64,000 bases of DNA from Cryptomeria japonica (Eukaryota; Streptophyta; Pinopsida; Cupressales; Cupressaceae). The position numbers and the translations under genes are program-made. Positions 35,589-46,909 of this stretch are shown one piece after another. The first letter of the stretch is position 1. The number at the start of each line of letters is the position of its first letter. Location: contig NC_081410.1 of assembly GCF_030272615.1 (NCBI RefSeq), positions 257,409,533-257,473,532 of the forward strand. The letters are read 5' to 3'. The notes below the pieces were generated by a model. That model saw nothing but the letters and a program-made list of their open reading frames with translations, was not told the DNA's origin and ran no database searches.

Positions 35589-37728
35589 TATTGTCACAAA
35601 AGTTTGCACCCTTGATGACCTAAGAAACCTTGGTCATCAACCTTATGAAACATTGAATCAACCTCTCAAGTGTGAGACCCTGTGCTGTTGTGAGGTTGAA
35701 TCTACAGAGAAGGTCAACTTCCTTTCAATCTAATGCAAAGTGTTGGACCAACCCAACACATGAATGTCTAATCTACTAATTTGACAAGGAAAAAGGAGAA
35801 ACAAAAGGGTTGTAGGAAAGAAGGGAAAAAGGGTTTGCACCCAGATTGAAATGATCTACCCCCACTTGTAACTACACAAAACATTAATAAAACTACCCAA
35901 AGATACACTATTTCCCATCTAAGTCTAGCCTTCTAAGATTGAGTCAAGGTTGGAATTATTAACAATGGCAAAGGAACAAACAATGTTCTTAGATACCATT
36001 CTAAGAGGAGTCAACACTATCACCCATGCTAAGAAAACAAGAAAAATATGCATTCACACAAACAGGTAAAATAAATACACAAATTTGCATAAACTGAAAC
36101 TAGGTAAATCAAGAAAATTTTATTAATGCAGAGGGAAGGTGACTTTTTACAAGTGCAAAGGGGCATAAGCTTTTTGTAGAATAAAAAGAAGGGAGAACAT
36201 CTGATCAAAATGTTACAAAATTGCTTTTATAGTTTAAGCATAACTCAGGTGGTTAGCATTTGAGAAAACCCTAACCCCACCCAAGTTAGGTTACAAAAAT
36301 ATCAAAGAGAGAGAGAGAGATCAAATCAACATATCTAATGGCATGCTAAAATAGCTTTGAGAGCATCGTCTACCTCTGGAATAACAAAAATCTCCACAAA
36401 CCAGGGAAAATCCTACATCTGAATGCGTCTGGGGTACCTGCAGAGCCAAACAGTCTTCAAAATGCCTTGAAGAGGCATGAGTGGTGTCTGGAATTGGTTG
36501 CAGACATCATGTCTTGAGTTAAGGTGAGAAAATCCTATAGCTGGAGTGAGATCGGGTCCAAAATTGGGTGCTGACTGAGAAAAGAATGTTCTTGATCATC
36601 AGGGCGACAACCACCCTCCACAGAGCAATTGAATTCCAATGACCAACACAAAATTGAATTTCAACCATTTATTTGAGAGATTCATGCAAAGATGGATGCA
36701 CAAGATCTCTCCATGTAGGCATCTAACAAGCCCAATGCAAGATTAAAACATGGCCATTGGATCAGACCTTTATGTTGATTTGATGACCACAATTGGCTGA
36801 TGTGGCACCCCAGGTCCATGTCTTCCTTCACTGTGTTTGACTGCTAAACGAACCTGCATAACACGTAGGATACGTATTCCTATGATTCTGCTTTGTTTCT
36901 TATCTTGCGAGTCTATCATGACCTCAATTTTACCCTGTGGGATAAGACTCCTTGAGTTTGCCTTAATTTCCTTATCTCGCGGGTCTCTCATGACTTTGTT
37001 CTATTCCATGGGATAAGGGTCTCTTTGATTTACCCTTATTTCCTTATCCCGCGGGGGCCTTTAATGCCTTTGTTTTACCCTATAGGATGAGAATTTCTAC
37101 TTTCTCTTTGATCACTTCTTATCCTACTTGCTGCCGTTGTTGCCTTTGAAACCTTATGGGATATGGGGAGAGCCTATACTTGTGCTCAACAAGCTTATCC
37201 TATGCAACCCTTTCTATTTTTTTATTCCGCGAGATAAGGAAGAAGCTTCCTTGTCTTATTAATTTTCTTATCCCACGCGGTCTGGCTGATGTCATTGAAA
37301 GCATGTGGGATAAGGGAAAATCCCCATTGCTTCTTGTTGCTCTTATCTTGGGAGATGCCACTATGTTCTTTTTCTTTGTTTTCCTATCCCACGGGAACAT
37401 GTGGGATAAGAAAGTCCTTCGTAGCTAAGAGAAAACTGCCATCGACCGGTAAGAGGAAAGGGGGAAACTGACCTGCTAATGACCAGGAGCCCTCCAACCA
37501 GTAAAACTTAAGTGAGTTGACCAGCCAACCCAGTCAACTCAGAAATAGAATTGGAGCCTGAAAAGGACGCAAGGGAAAAAAGAAACCCTTTCACTTTGTT
37601 ATTTTTCTTATCCCGTGCGGGCTCTTTTGTCTCCATTTATCTACGTGGGATAAGCGTTCCTTGCTTTATCTTGACCCTCTTATCCCGCAAGACCCCTCTT
37701 GTTAAGGTTGGCACAAAAATTGCCAACA
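35589..37728 (-). repeat. GypC 3' LTR (intact copy)
   Basis: 2140 bp, TATTGTCAC...GCCAACA on the plus strand. U3 (about 36930-37690) carries many CTTATCCCGCGGG and CCCACGGGATAAG blocks in alternating orientation. It contains the uninterrupted version of the TatB target, GATTTACCCTTATTTCC, near 37027-37043. Confidence 0.92.
36930..37690. repeat. Array of inverted GGGATAAG / CTTATCCC modules in GypC U3
   Basis: Exact GGGATAAG or CTTATCCC occurs near 36938, 37010, 37043, 37267, 37307, 37402, 37607, 37647 and 37680, with degenerate copies between (for example 36971, 37083, 37222). Some neighbours face each other, so hairpins are possible. The array recurs in the right LTR (about 41500-41668 and 59640-60300). 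Confidence 0.85.
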
Positions 37729-38469
37729 TTTCTGGTGACTTAGAGGGGACCCTAAGATTGCTTAGATTATGACCAAATGTCTTTGGGTATCAATGGGCAC
37801 GAGTCAAGGCCTGAAAAAAATTACAATCTCTGCCCCTGCAACCTAGATTATATCAAAATTTTCTGCCACACTGAAAGAGTAAACTGTGCTCAAGCACTTC
37901 TTGGAAAGATGAAAAAAACTGAAAAGAACCTAAACTAATTTTGTACACTGCCTCACAATGAAAAGGATTAAAAAATCCATTGAATGGCTTGAGAAAGTAG
38001 CTACCTTTCTTGATCAAGGTCTGATACTCTTCATGCTTGTGGAAAACCAGCCAGGGAAAGAAAATTGAAAAGTATCCAAGAGACTATTGGAATGCCTCCC
38101 AAAAACTGAGAGGAAAGAAACTCACCCATGTTGGATTTTATCCTTTTGGGGTGGATGGATGAAGAGAACTTGCTCTTATTGATTATGCTCAAATTCATGC
38201 TCATAAGTAAGCATGACAAGGGGTGAATTGCAGGTCTGAGCCAAATGTCTGATAGGGCACCCCCTTGCAGGAGATAGACTTAGGCCATCATTGCTGACCT
38301 ACCCTTTGTTTCTGCTGATTTGGTGACAAAACAGGCACCTCTGAGATATGCCTCTACTCTTAAAAATTTATTGCCTCTACTGGCATTGTAAGATCTTCCT
38401 CTTTCTCCTCTTGATTCAACTGATTAGAAACTATCAGCTTAGTGTCACAACTTGAACAAAAGCCCTCTA
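37729..38469. other. GypC internal region downstream of gag
   Basis: No gene. In element (minus) sense this follows gag. Scattered short frames with many stops remain. No protease or RT motif was found. Confidence 0.6.
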
Positions 38470-39780
38470 CATCATCCCAAAAAGAATCATCCTCAAACTC
38501 CTCAACCCCTTGCTCGGTCCCATGCTAGTGCTCAAATGTAGGCACATCCTTCTCCTTAAAAAAGGAAGGGAGCTCATCCTACAATGAGAAAATAGACTCC
38601 TCATCATTGTTATCCTTTTTGTTAGCCATAGGGAGGTTGTCTGATTGGCCAACACCATGAAAATCTGCCTCCTGCCAGTTTGTAAAAACAAAATCTCTTT
38701 GCGCCACTAGGGCCCGAGAGGCATTCTCATTTCTAAAAGTGACTAGATTAACATGATTGGACCACATAGGAACAAATGCTTCTGAGGCACTTGCAATTGC
38801 AAGATTTAGGCTATCCAAAGGCCTAGGGCCTATGCATTGGTTTTGCCTCGCAAAAATCAATCTTTGTTGCTGATAACCTTGGATCTATGGTTGATATGGC
38901 CTACTACCTTGGGGTTTGTGAATCTCTATGGATGGAGGAGGAGTAGCAGGTGTGAGTAATTGGCCTATAGATTTCACTTATATAGGCACCAAAGTAGGTT
39001 GTTGTACAGGAACCTCTGGGAATAAGGGCATTGAAAGCCTTGGAGCTAACTTATTAGCCTATATTAAGCACCTTTCTACCTTGATGGCAATGTCATAAGC
39101 TTCTGGAAGGTTATCCCCTCCAAATGACTATAAAATCAAAGCCTTGGAGCTAACTTATTAGCCTATATTAAGCACCTTTCTACCTTGATGGCAATGTCAT
39201 AAGCTTCTGGAAGGTTATCCCCTCCAAATGACTATAAAATCAAAGCTATGTCATTATCTAGATCCATAAGGAAGTATAAGAAGACACAATTGCCAAATGG
39301 CCTAACCAAATCAAGGATCCTATCTCAAGTCTTCTGGAACCTGTAGTTGAAGTCTACCATAAACTCATATGGGACTCTCTTGATGGTTACTAGTTGTTCA
39401 ATCAAGGACAAGTGGTCACTCATGTCTTCAAAAATCTTGTATGATCTGTCCCCTAATTCATCCCAACTATGGATTGAACTAGAGGGAAGACCCCTAAACC
39501 ACTGTAGGGTTTTTCTGTTGAATGAAGAGGAAAGAAGTCTCACTGCTACATTATCTTTTGTGATGTAACAAATAGTCTAGATACCTACTACATCTGGAAT
39601 GTGCTCAATTGGGGTGACAGAGGTTTCCCCAGTAAAAATGGGTACAACCTTCAAGGCTGCAACTAAGATGATGCTCTTTTGGGTTAGAGCTAAGGGGTTG
39701 CCACCATTAAAGGTGACAAAAGAATGCATTCTAGGGATAGCCATAATATTTTTCTACTCTCTCTTCTTCTAGAAACTCAA
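38470..39780 (-). pseudogene. GypC gag
   Basis: Gypsy gag with KTLQWFRGLPSSSIHSWDEL (about 39510-39450) and VDFNYRFQKT, the conserved capsid core. A C-terminal part follows, including QNQCIGPRPLDS and VTFRNENASRALVAQRDF (about 38840-38690). The two parts are in different frames only because of a 104-bp tandem duplication (39037-39244); allowing for it they share one frame. In-frame stops are also present. A 78-bp in-frame duplication lies near its start. Confidence 0.8.
39037..39244. repeat. 104-bp tandem duplication in GypC gag
   Basis: Two near-identical copies, 39037-39140 and 39141-39244, both starting GCCTTGGAGCTAACTTATTA. Since 104 is not a multiple of three, it shifts the gag frame. 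Confidence 0.97.
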
Positions 39781-39883
39781 AGTTCATACTATCAAAGATA
39801 AATACATTCTAGGGATAGCCATAATCTTTTGCTACTCCCTCTTCTTCTAGAAACTCAAAGTTCATACTATCTAAGATAAATAC
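39727..39883. repeat. 78-bp tandem duplication near GypC gag start
   Basis: Two copies (about 39727-39804 and 39805-39882) starting CATTCTAGGGATAGCCATAA, differing at a few bases. 78 is a multiple of three, so the frame is kept. Confidence 0.95.
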
Positions 39884-40194
39884 CTCTAGAAGGTTTGAAA
39901 CCTGATATGAAATGACAGTTGGTCATGAACAAGAGCTTGGATTTGATCCTCAAAGTTTCCAAGAGATTAATGTGATTACCTCCAAAGGCTAGATATTGAA
40001 GAAAACATCAGATCTTCAGCTGATTAGAGCAGTGGAATCTTTTACCAGTAGATATGTTGTAGAGAGTTGCCAAGTATGTGATTTACTACCTCCAAAGGTT
40101 GAGCTACTAATCCACACACCAATATCAACAAAGATATGACTAGTGACTAAGAGTTTGTAGCCTAGATGGTCATCTATGAACTAATAGTTCAACA

Positions 40195-40212
40195 ATCCGA
40201 CCGGGCATGCCA
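40195..40212 (-). other. GypC putative primer binding site
   Basis: Minus strand TGGCATGCCCGGTCGGAT, a few bases inside the right LTR. The tRNA donor is not identified; it differs from the TatA/TatB site. Confidence 0.5.
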
Positions 40213-40217
40213 AAAAT

Positions 40218-41668
40218 TATTGTCACAAAAGTTTGCACCCTTGATGACCTAAGAAACCTTGGTCATCAACCTTGTGAAACATTGAATCAACCTCTCAAGT
40301 GAGGGACCTTGCCCTATTGTGAGGTTCAATCTCTAGAGAAGGATGACTTCCTTTCAATCTGATGCAAATTGTTGGACCAAACCAACACATGAAAGTCTAA
40401 TCTACTAATCTGACAAGGAAAAGGGAGAAAGAGAAGGGTTATAGGAAATAAGGGAAAAAGGGTTTGTACCCAAACTAAAATGATCTACCCCCACCTGTAA
40501 CTGCACAAAACATTAATAAAACTACCCAAAGATACACTAATTCCTATCTAAGTCTAGCCTTTTAAGACTGAGTCAAGGTTGGAATTCTTAAAAATGGCAG
40601 AAAAAGGAACAATTTTCTCAGATGCCATTCTAAGAGGAGTAAACACTATCACCCATGCTGAGAAAATAAGAAAAAGATGCATTCACATAAATAGGTAAAA
40701 GAAATACACAAATTTGCATAAACTGAAACTAGGTAAAACAAGCAAATTTTATTAATGTAGAGGCAAGTTGATTTTTCACAAGTGCAAAGAGACATAAGAT
40801 TTCTGTAGAAGAGAAAGAAGGGAGAAGATCCGATCAAAATGTTACAAAATTTCTTTTATAGTTTAAGCATAACTCAAGTGGTTTCCATTTGAGAAAAACC
40901 TAACCCCACCCAGGTTAGGTTACAAAAATATTAGAGAGAGAGAGAGAGATATCAAATTGATAGATCTCATGGTGTGCTGAAACAACTCTAAGAGAATTCT
41001 CTACCTCTATAAGAGCAAAAATCCCTGCAAATCAGGGAAAATATTGTATTTGAATGCGTCTAAGGGTACATACAGAGCCAAAAAGTGTTTAGAATGCCTT
41101 GAAGAGGCATGGGTAGCATCTGGAATCAACTATAGGCATCATGTCTGGAGTTAAGCCAAGAAAATCCTACAACTGGAGTGAGATCGGGTCCAGAATCGGG
41201 CGTCGGTTGAGCAAAGAACGTCCTTGACCATCAGGTCGACAACCACCCTACACTGAGCAATTGAATTTCAATGGCCACCACAAAATTGAATTTCAGTTGG
41301 TTATTTGAGATATTCATGCAAAGATGGACACGCCAGATCTCTCCATGTATGCATCTAATTGGCCCAACGCAAGATTAAAATATGGCCATCAGATCGAACC
41401 TTTATGAAGATCTGACAGCCACAATTGACTGACGTGGCACCCCGGGTCCATGTCTTCCTTAGTTGTGTTTGACAGCTAAACGACCTTGCATACCATGTGG
41501 GATAAAGATTCCTATGTTTCTGCTTTTTTTCTTAGACTACGGGTCTCTCATGACCTCAATTTTACCCCACGGGATAAGGCTCATTGAGTTTGTCTTTATT
41601 TCCTTATCCCGCGGGTCTCTCATGACTTTGTTCTATTCCACGTGATAAGGGTCTCTTTTATTTACCCT
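40218..41668 (-). repeat. GypC 5' LTR, left portion
   Basis: Matches 35589-37040. It is interrupted at 41668 by TatB, whose target duplication ACCCT occupies 41664-41668. The remainder of the LTR is at 59631-60320. Confidence 0.92.
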
Positions 41669-41944
41669 TGTAGACACCTAAAAATGGTCAATGCTCGCAA
41701 AGTCATACTTTAACTTTTGCGCATTGCCTCATTTTAGGTTTTTGCGTCGCATTAACATTTCTCCTATGATTCGTACTTGGTTTTTATCATTTGCGAACAT
41801 CGAGTCATTCATCTACATTCTTCAATCGTCTCGCTCTCGAATTTGGTCTTGTCGACAACAATCTCTAGTCATGATTGATCTTATCTTATTGCATCAATGT
41901 CAGTGCTCATTTGTCATTATTTTGGACATCGTCAATCCTAATTA

Positions 41945-42245
41945 GGGTTTTGTCCTCTTGTCAATCTTGCGATCGATTTGTCATTGATCGTTGTCCTCTT
42001 GTCAATCTTGTCATCTGGCGATCGATTTATCATCAATCCTTATCATTTTCAATCTTGTCGTTTAATGATCGATTTGTCATCGGTCGTTGTCATGTTCGAT
42101 TTTGTCATTTTGCGATCGATTTGTCATCAATCGTGGTCATTTTCAATATTGTCGTTTTGTAATCTATTTTGTCATCGATTCTTGTCCTCTTGTTCGATCT
42201 TGTCATTTTGTGATCGATTTGTCATCGATTGTTGTTTGTCTCAAT
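41945..42245. repeat. GATCGATTTGTCAT tandem array in TatB 5' LTR
   Basis: About six imperfect ~50-bp units built from TTGTCAATCTTGTCATTTTG and CGATCGATTTGTCATCGATC. Repeated at 58325-58620 in the 3' LTR. Confidence 0.9.
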
Positions 42246-42683
42246 TATGTCAATTTGGATCAATTTGTCATTGTTCCTCGTCAATTGGCGCATTTTCTCA
42301 ATCAAATCATTTATCACATTGGTCATTTATCAATCCAAAATCAAATCATGATCGAGTCAATTATCTTTCATCAAGACCTAATTCATCTTCTAGGGTTTTG
42401 TGATTTCATCATTTAACCTTGTTTGTCATTTCTTCCTCTAGGATTAATAAATTATTTATTTATCCTAAGTCTTCTTGTCGCAATTAAATGTTCATTTAAT
42501 TGGCTAATTATTCCTCTTTGTGAATTAATTAATAAATGACAAATTATTAATTAATTTACCTAATTCCTAATTTCCTATTTTAATCAATTTCTTAATTCCT
42601 AATTCCTCATTTTCTAATTTCTTAATTTTTCTAATTCCTAATTTCAATTTCCTCCTATTTCTCTCCTAAATTCATGGAAATGA

Positions 42684-42820
42684 CATAGAAATTTGTCATA
42701 ATTTGTCATAATTGACAATCAATAAATCTTTGCATAGAAATTTGTCATAAATTGTCATAAATCTTTGCATAGAAATTTGTCATAAATTGTCATAAATCCT
42801 TGCATAGCAATTTGTCATAC
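42684..42820. repeat. AAATTTGTCATAAATTGTCA tandem array in TatB 5' LTR
   Basis: Four imperfect ~36-bp units, each ending in AATCTTTGCATAG or a close variant. Also at about 59062-59198. Confidence 0.9.
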
Positions 42821-42902
42821 ACATGTCATAATTTTGCTATTCTTGATTTGAATTTCCATTCGAATCACTATCATGCTAATTTGATCTTTTTCTCCAATTT
42901 CT

Positions 42903-42911
42903 CTATAAATT
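42903..42911 (+). promoter_or_regulatory. TatB LTR TATA box
   Basis: CTATAAATT in the U3/R zone, duplicated at about 59280-59288. It would start the genomic transcript some 30 bp downstream. Inferred from sequence only. Confidence 0.6.
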
Positions 42912-43256
42912 GGATGAATTTCTTCAATCGAATCCCTAATCAGACTATTGAATTTCTATCACTTTGTCAAATCACGCTTCTAGTATTCTTGTGTCAATGT
43001 CAATCTTGCTTTCTCAATTAGGTTTATGCACTTGAAGGTGAGATCTACAACAAAACTATTTGGAGAAGAAAGAAGAACAATGGAGCCGCATGAAGGGAAC
43101 ATCTGGTTTGCATAATCTTTTTAAATGTTTTATCTTCATGTCTCTATTGAGTGTTGTTTAGGATAGATCATTGCAATGAGTGCTTTTCGTGATTGAGCTA
43201 ATTGATTAATGTTTATATTCTTTGTGATGATTTCCTATTCCCTATGTTACATTAAT

Positions 43257-43276
43257 TGGTGAACCCGACGTGAACA
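43257..43276 (+). other. TatB primer binding site (tRNA-Trp type)
   Basis: TGGTGAACCCGACGTGAACA five bases after the LTR. Its first 18 bases complement the plant tRNA-Trp 3' end (…CACGTCGGGTTCACCA as recalled). TatA has the same site with one C-to-T change. Confidence 0.8.
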
Positions 43277-43364
43277 CTAACCATCTAACCTCTTTATGGT
43301 GTCTTTGAGTGCTTTCAAGTTGATTTGCAGGCCAAAAACCCAAAAACAGGGCCGTGCAGGGTTT

Positions 43365-43475
43365 TCTGGAGACTTCTGCACCTGTGTGAAGCAACTTGCA
43401 CCTGTGTTTAGGACATTCTACGCCCGTGTCCTGCATTTTGCACCTATGTCCTGGTTCTACGCCTGTGTAAAGTCC
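43365..43475 (+). repeat. GCACCTGTGT minirepeats in TatB leader
   Basis: Five imperfect copies of a ~22-bp unit around GCACCTGTGT or CGCCCGTGTC. The same core recurs in the predicted intron region of the antisense gene (57400-57520). Confidence 0.75.
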
Positions 43476-45282
43476 AAAATAGAGGTAAAAATGCAGTATT
43501 TTATTTGAAATTTGTTTAGTTTTTGCATTCTATTTTCTGTGTTTTGGATTTTGGTACTAATTATCTGTGCAGAATCTTGGCATACGCATGGCAAAGACAA
43601 CAAATCAAACTACTAACATGATTTATGCAGAATCGATAGTCAAAGACAACGAATCAAACTTCTAACTTGGGTTTTGCAGGTTGCCTTGGAGAAACAACTA
43701 AACTTGGTGTTTGTTATTAATGTTTTAGGCACCTAGTGATTTCTAATAGGTTGGAATGAACATGTTTTTGCTTTGATTGTTGAGTGTGACATTGGAGTAG
43801 GAGAGTATGCTCTCATCCTTCTTAGGGTGATCAGAAATCTAGATCTTTGATACCATGCTCATGTTTTTGATTGTGTGTCTCCTTTAAAGGGCCTGCCTTC
43901 CCGGCCACTTTGCTTTTGCAAGCAAGTGATAATTGTGAGAAGGGAACAACCCAAAGTGAGTACGGCTAGAATTCCTTGGCATTATAACTCACTATAAAAA
44001 AATACCCGATGAGCGAAAGCTTTGAAGGAAATGTTATGTGGGAATTGCAGTTACTTAGGAAGTGATGACCCTTGAACTCTTTCTCATATCAACATCTAAG
44101 TAGGGCCTCTTGGTCTAAATTGTGCTTGCGTGACTACATTTGTTTGGTATCTTGATGGGCTTAATGTCTCAATCACGCTTGCATGACATCAAGGAGTAAT
44201 GCTTAACATAAATCCTTATTACACACCTTGTTTTTAGAGGCCAAAAACCCTTCTAGTTGCTTGAGAAGGACAAGTTCGGATACTTGGAAGAGATACTAAG
44301 TTTTCCATGGGGAGATTTCCATGGGGACTGATGCTTGGCTGCCATGAGAAGTGAGTGCCGTGGAGGGGAGCCCGTGGGGTCAAGCATCTATGTATTCTCC
44401 TTGAATCCCATAATGAGTCTACCTCTCAAGTACCTAATGTCCTTGCCTACCATAAGAAATGTGGAAATGAGCATGATTGTCTTGAGTCTAAGTTGCAATA
44501 TCTTGTATTCTTTGCTTGTCAAAAGTTGAATTGTATCTCATTTCAAAAAGCAAACCAAATTGATCCAACATAAGATTAAACACAAGTGACATTCATCCAA
44601 CAAAGGTTTATCAAGATTCAAAACTCATCTTCAAACATGGTTGTCAAATATTGTTCAAAATCTTGTCTCAACAAGCATGTCACTTACATTTAGGTTCATC
44701 CTAGGTTGCATTTTGCAAAGTTCATTGTCAAGTACCAAGGGTAGGTTTCACCTAAGTCATACTCCTTGGCATATAAATAAGGGTCATCCATTTGCATGTG
44801 TCCTCTTGCATTAAAGTCATACCATTGTCATACATTGCTTACCCTAGGTCTCTTCATTAAGCTTAGGACATTATCATATCATATTAGGTCACTTGCATAT
44901 TAATTGTCCCTTTGCATATAGTGCCAAAGCTAGGTTTTGCCATACTTGAGTAATCCAAATCTTTGATAAACCCTAAGTCATTGTTAGGAGATCTAGACCT
45001 TATTAAATCTTTTGTCCTTTTGTCATCAATATCATTTGGTCAAACCTAGCTTAGTATCCAAGCATATAGGGGAGACTTTGTCATTTTGTCCTTTTGTCAC
45101 TTAAGTCCTTTTGTCCTTTGAGGTCTAGATATCATTCCAATTTCCTAAGGGTCCCTCTCTTAGATTTGCATTCAAAAAGTTTGTCAAAATCTTCAAAAAC
45201 AACCAAAAACATAGTTTGCATTTAGTTGCATATCATACATTATCTTTGAAAATTCCAAAAACATTGCATTTGCACAAGTGAC

Positions 45283-46909
45283 ATGCCTGTTGAGACAAGA
45301 TCAAAATCTAAAAAGATGGGCGAACCAATGTATCAACCCATGGACAACATAGCGAATTCGCAGTTTCAAACTAGTCAAACAGTACAAATTGAAGGTTCAT
45401 AAAAACACATCTCTACCACAATATGGAACGGTTCAACTTGGACCACCTCCATTATATGAACCAGTGTTTGTACCTATGAAACCAGGACATGGGAGTGTTC
45501 CACCAACTCCAAGAGGAAGTGCGCCTTTCAATTTGAATCAACCACACCTGCAACATGACATTCAAACTCAAACATTATATGAAGAACAAACTCTCTCACA
45601 AGGATTTGGTTCAGATCAAGGCATCCAACAAGAAACAAATCCAAATATCCAACCAGATTCTTCATCCGATTCCGATACTTCTGAAGATGTTGACATGTTC
45701 CTTCAAGATCCAAAGATAACAAAAAAGATGGATAAGTTCTTGAACAAAGTCTTTAAGATGTTTCCACAAAAGTATCTTAACATGATGAGTAATGTGACCT
45801 CTTCAAGTGACCAAATCAATGTGCAAGAACAACAAAGCGGTGAGTTGTTAAGTTTTTCCCTGCATCCAAATGAAGAAAATGCACAACAAGCAACTCAACC
45901 TACATTGATGAGTAAACGTGCTTCAAAGGCATTGACAGTGACTATTCCTCAGAAGTCACCATTTGAGACAATAAATAATCCACTATTCAACACAACACCT
46001 GTAACACAAGATCAAATGAAGAACACCCAAATATTGACAGCTGTCCCTCAACAAGAAGTGGTTCCTTACATACATAAAGTGGGATCAAAATCTAAGATGC
46101 AAGAAAGTTTCACAACTGGAATGCCTAATGTCACCAATGTCCAAAATAATTCCACGATGCAACAAAGTTCTTATGTCCCGTTAAGTTCAATATCTTTGCC
46201 GAACACTATTGCGACATATCCTTCGATAATGGCGACACAAAGAGCTACGGATAGTGGTTTGCACCAACAACAATTGTTGCAACAATTGAGTAATATACAA
46301 AAGGTACAATCAAATGTGAAAACAAGTAATGTGCAACAACAACAATTTCGCATTCGGCAACAAATTGCAGCGCCTTCGGCACCATTACAAGTTAATGCAA
46401 ACTTGCAACCATCACAATGGATTGGACAAACAACACAACAAGTTAATGCAAGTGCTATACCCCATCCTAAGGAGAAGCAACGAAAAGCACCTAAACAAAG
46501 TTTTTTACAAATGATGGGATATACACCATGACAACAATTGGCACAAAGTCAACAAATTCTGATCCGTCAGCCTCAACACCAACATGTGCCACAATATGTG
46601 CCAAGGCAAACAAGCTATCCTACTTTACAACCGCAATTGGCACCTATGCAATATCAACAACCTACTCAATTGCAATATCAACCTAGGCTCCAAGAAGCAC
46701 AACAACAAGGTCAATATCAAGGCATAGCACAACCGCAGCAACAAGCGATGTACCAAGAACTTTATATGCCGGAAACACCAAAAACGGCCATTTCAGAGTA
46801 TCAACAACCGATCGGAAATGCGATGTATCGACAAAGGATACCAACTGGGATTAATGATGGACCTCTAAATTCTGATACTATTGTGCAACAACTTGAGAAG
46901 TTGCAATGA
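45283..46909 (+). pseudogene. TatB gag N-terminal region, Gln/Asn-rich
   Basis: An ATG at 45283 (MPVETRSKSKKMGEPMYQP) opens a frame that shifts by one base around 45380-45400 into the frame used by the rest of gag-pol. About 500 residues follow, rich in Gln, Asn, Pro and Thr with little predicted fold. Examples are LQQLSNIQKVQ and, later, QYQPRLQEAQQQGQYQG. Stops are TGA at 46529-46531 and 46907-46909. This is upstream of the capsid core. The function of the low-complexity part is unknown. Confidence 0.75.

Larger units (their letters stand above)
41669..43251 (+). repeat. TatB 5' LTR
   Basis: 1583 bp, very similar to the 3' LTR, with most differences in the first 100 bp. It holds a tandem array of ~50-bp GATCGATTTGTCAT units (41945-42245) and a ~36-bp AAATTTGTCATAAATTGTCA array (42684-42820). 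TATA-like CTATAAATT lies at about 42903-42911. Confidence 0.95.
43252..45282 (+). other. TatB 5' leader
   Basis: Two kilobases without a gene, as is common in Tat elements. It contains imperfect repeats of TTGCACCTGTGT (43370-43470) and, near the end, TTTTGTC/TCCTTTTGTC-rich sequence (about 44660-45190). Confidence 0.7.

Noticed and set aside
37729-37755. Plus-strand primer site TGGTGACTTAGAGGGGACCC for GypC
   Set aside because: Gag is on the minus strand, and the right LTR has a better placed site (40195-40212); taken as coincidence.
41978-42403. 141-codon frame in the TatB LTR (Ser/Cys/Ile-rich), and the copy at 58347-58781
   Set aside because: Generated by the tandem TTGTCAT units; present in all frames of the array.
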